Shown in pieces: positions 5,203-6,061 of a DNA stretch of 6,061 bases (its first letter is position 1; every line of letters starts with the position of its first letter). This stretch comes from JAABSX01 sp964480455. Its GTDB lineage: Bacteria > Bacteroidota > Bacteroidia > Cytophagales > Microscillaceae. The stretch lies in NCBI GenBank assembly GCA_964480455.1, contig CAYZQI010000223.1, positions 1 to 6,061 of the forward strand. The letters run 5' to 3'. The position numbers and the translations under genes were made by a program. The notes beneath the pieces are model-generated. The model saw nothing but the letters and a program-made list of their open reading frames with translations. It was not told where the DNA came from and ran no database searches.

Positions 5203-5949
5203 ATGGAAGATTTAGAAAGCATAGAAAAATACCTCAAAGGAGAGTTAGACGAGTTTGAAAAACTTGCTTTTGAAGATAAACTACAACAAGATACCAACCT
5301 ACAAAAAGAACTAAAACTACACAAGGCAATGATGCAGGGTGTCAGAGAATTTTTTGGAGAAAAACTGCTCGAAGATTTTGCAGCCTGGGACAAAGAAGTG
5401 CCTAGCAAACAAAGCCAAGCCAAGCAAATATTTTTGCGCCCGCTGCTGGCTGTAGCAGCTGTGATTTTACTACTTGTAGTGATGTATGTTGGTTTGAACT
5501 ACAGCAAATCCATTGATAATCAGGCACTTTTTGCAAACTATTATCAGACTTATCCTAACTATGCCAGCAATACTGTAAGGGGCGAAAATGAAAATATAAA
5601 GGTATCTCAAAAAGCATTTCAGCTGTATTCCGAAAGAAAATACAAAGAAGCCATCAAGATTTTTGAACAACTCAAAGCAGAAAATAACGAGGCTTATTAT
5701 GAAATCAATTTTTATTGGGCTTTGTGCTATCTCGAGCTTGATGAAATTGAGCAAGCCGAAAATAAACTAGCCGTTCATGTACTCAAAAGTAACCCACATG
5801 ATTATACAAACCCAGCCCGCTGGTACTTAGCACTTACTTATCTTAAGATGAATCAAATTGAGCAATGTAAAACACAACTCAGCTACCTTATTTCCAATAA
5901 TACAGATTATACCCAAAAAGCAAAAAAATTACTCCTACAATTACCGTAG
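5203..5949 (+). CDS. Membrane anti-sigma-factor-like protein with outer TPR domain
   Basis: This 248-residue protein has three parts. The cytoplasmic part (1-75) begins with IEKYLKGELDEFEKLAFEDKL, the pattern found at the start of many Bacteroidota anti-sigma proteins, and lacks the His and Cys residues of zinc-binding anti-sigma factors. A single membrane helix covers about 79-98 and is preceded by basic residues. The outer part (about 105-248) holds two or three TPR-like helical repeats: AFQLYSERKYKEAIKIFEQL (138-157), then WALCYLELDEIEQAENKLA (172-190) and WYLALTYLKMNQIEQCKTQL (207-226). Immediate proximity to the sigma gene supports a role in holding the sigma factor at the membrane and releasing it on an outside signal sensed by the TPR domain. 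That role is inference; a structural TPR protein co-expressed with the sigma factor is the alternative. The start follows a leader of five A and CG. Confidence 0.82.
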   Translation: MEDLESIEKYLKGELDEFEKLAFEDKLQQDTNLQKELKLHKAMMQGVREFFGEKLLEDFAAWDKEVPSKQSQAKQIFLRPLLAVAAVILLLVVMYVGLNYSKSIDNQALFANYYQTYPNYASNTVRGENENIKVSQKAFQLYSERKYKEAIKIFEQLKAENNEAYYEINFYWALCYLELDEIEQAENKLAVHVLKSNPHDYTNPARWYLALTYLKMNQIEQCKTQLSYLISNNTDYTQKAKKLLLQLP

Positions 5950-5959
5950 TAGAGCCTCA

Positions 5960-5997
5960 CCTAGTGCGAGCATCGCTTCGCTCATGCTTGCATCAGG
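5960..5997 (+). terminator. G+C-rich stem-loop after the sigma/anti-sigma operon
   Basis: Arms 5960-5973 and 5984-5997 pair over 14 positions with one A/C mismatch and two G-U pairs. The core is TGCGAGCAT/ATGCTTGCA (5965-5973 and 5984-5992) around a 10-base loop. It begins 10 bases after the TAG of the anti-sigma-like gene, the expected place for transcript termination, but no U-tract follows. Its base composition contrasts with the A/T-rich surroundings, so it may instead be a member of a dispersed REP-like palindrome family. Nothing else was found between it and the window end. Confidence 0.4.
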
Positions 5998-6061
5998 GCG
6001 AGTAATGTCGTGTGTTGGTAGCATTCTTATATAATCAGCAGAAACTTAAACCAATGTATAA

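Noticed and set aside
5166..5754. Minus-strand open frames at 5166-5423 and 5470-5754
   Set aside because: They are antisense to the sigma and anti-sigma-like genes; their Ser, Phe and Leu-rich content is what antisense of Lys/Glu-rich genes produces.

Overview
The window (about 6 kb, A+T-rich) looks chromosomal and most likely comes from a Bacteroidota bacterium, probably Cytophagales-like. The evidence is indirect. No gene has a recognisable Shine-Dalgarno sequence; the starts follow A/T-rich leaders instead. There is a small ECF-type sigma factor coupled to a zinc-less membrane anti-sigma-like protein with a TPR domain outside the membrane, and there are several lineage-restricted exported proteins. 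I recognise no gene well enough to give it a symbol.

Layout. Left part, minus strand: a probable two-gene operon (701-1051, then 80-679). It encodes a small soluble PH/GRAM-like protein and a two-helix membrane protein with a C-terminal cytoplasmic domain. Centre left, minus strand: one exported-protein gene spanning 1189-2369 that appears broken by two lesions, a one-base frameshift near 2197-2201 and an in-frame TGA at 2140-2142. As a result it reads as two separate open frames (2178-2369 and 1189-2088). Centre: a palindromic element (2417-2498), then a large membrane-anchored protein of unknown function (2517-4451, minus). Right part, plus strand, divergent from that gene: the sigma factor (4614-5195) and, 7 bases later, the anti-sigma/TPR protein (5203-5949), followed by a G+C-rich palindrome (5960-5997).

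The least expected signal is a shared bipartite element upstream of minus-strand genes. A 10-mer AAGTGTTTAC lies exactly 24 bases before a second 10-mer TACAAATTTA, just ahead of the start codons of both the PH-like operon (1060-1103) and the 644-residue protein (4467-4510). A third copy of the first half sits at the left edge (3-12), which predicts a further minus-strand member just outside the window. This suggests a small regulon. A link to the neighbouring sigma factor is possible but is only inference.

No tRNA, rRNA, CRISPR array, transposase or integrase was seen. All intergenic gaps are under 170 bases.
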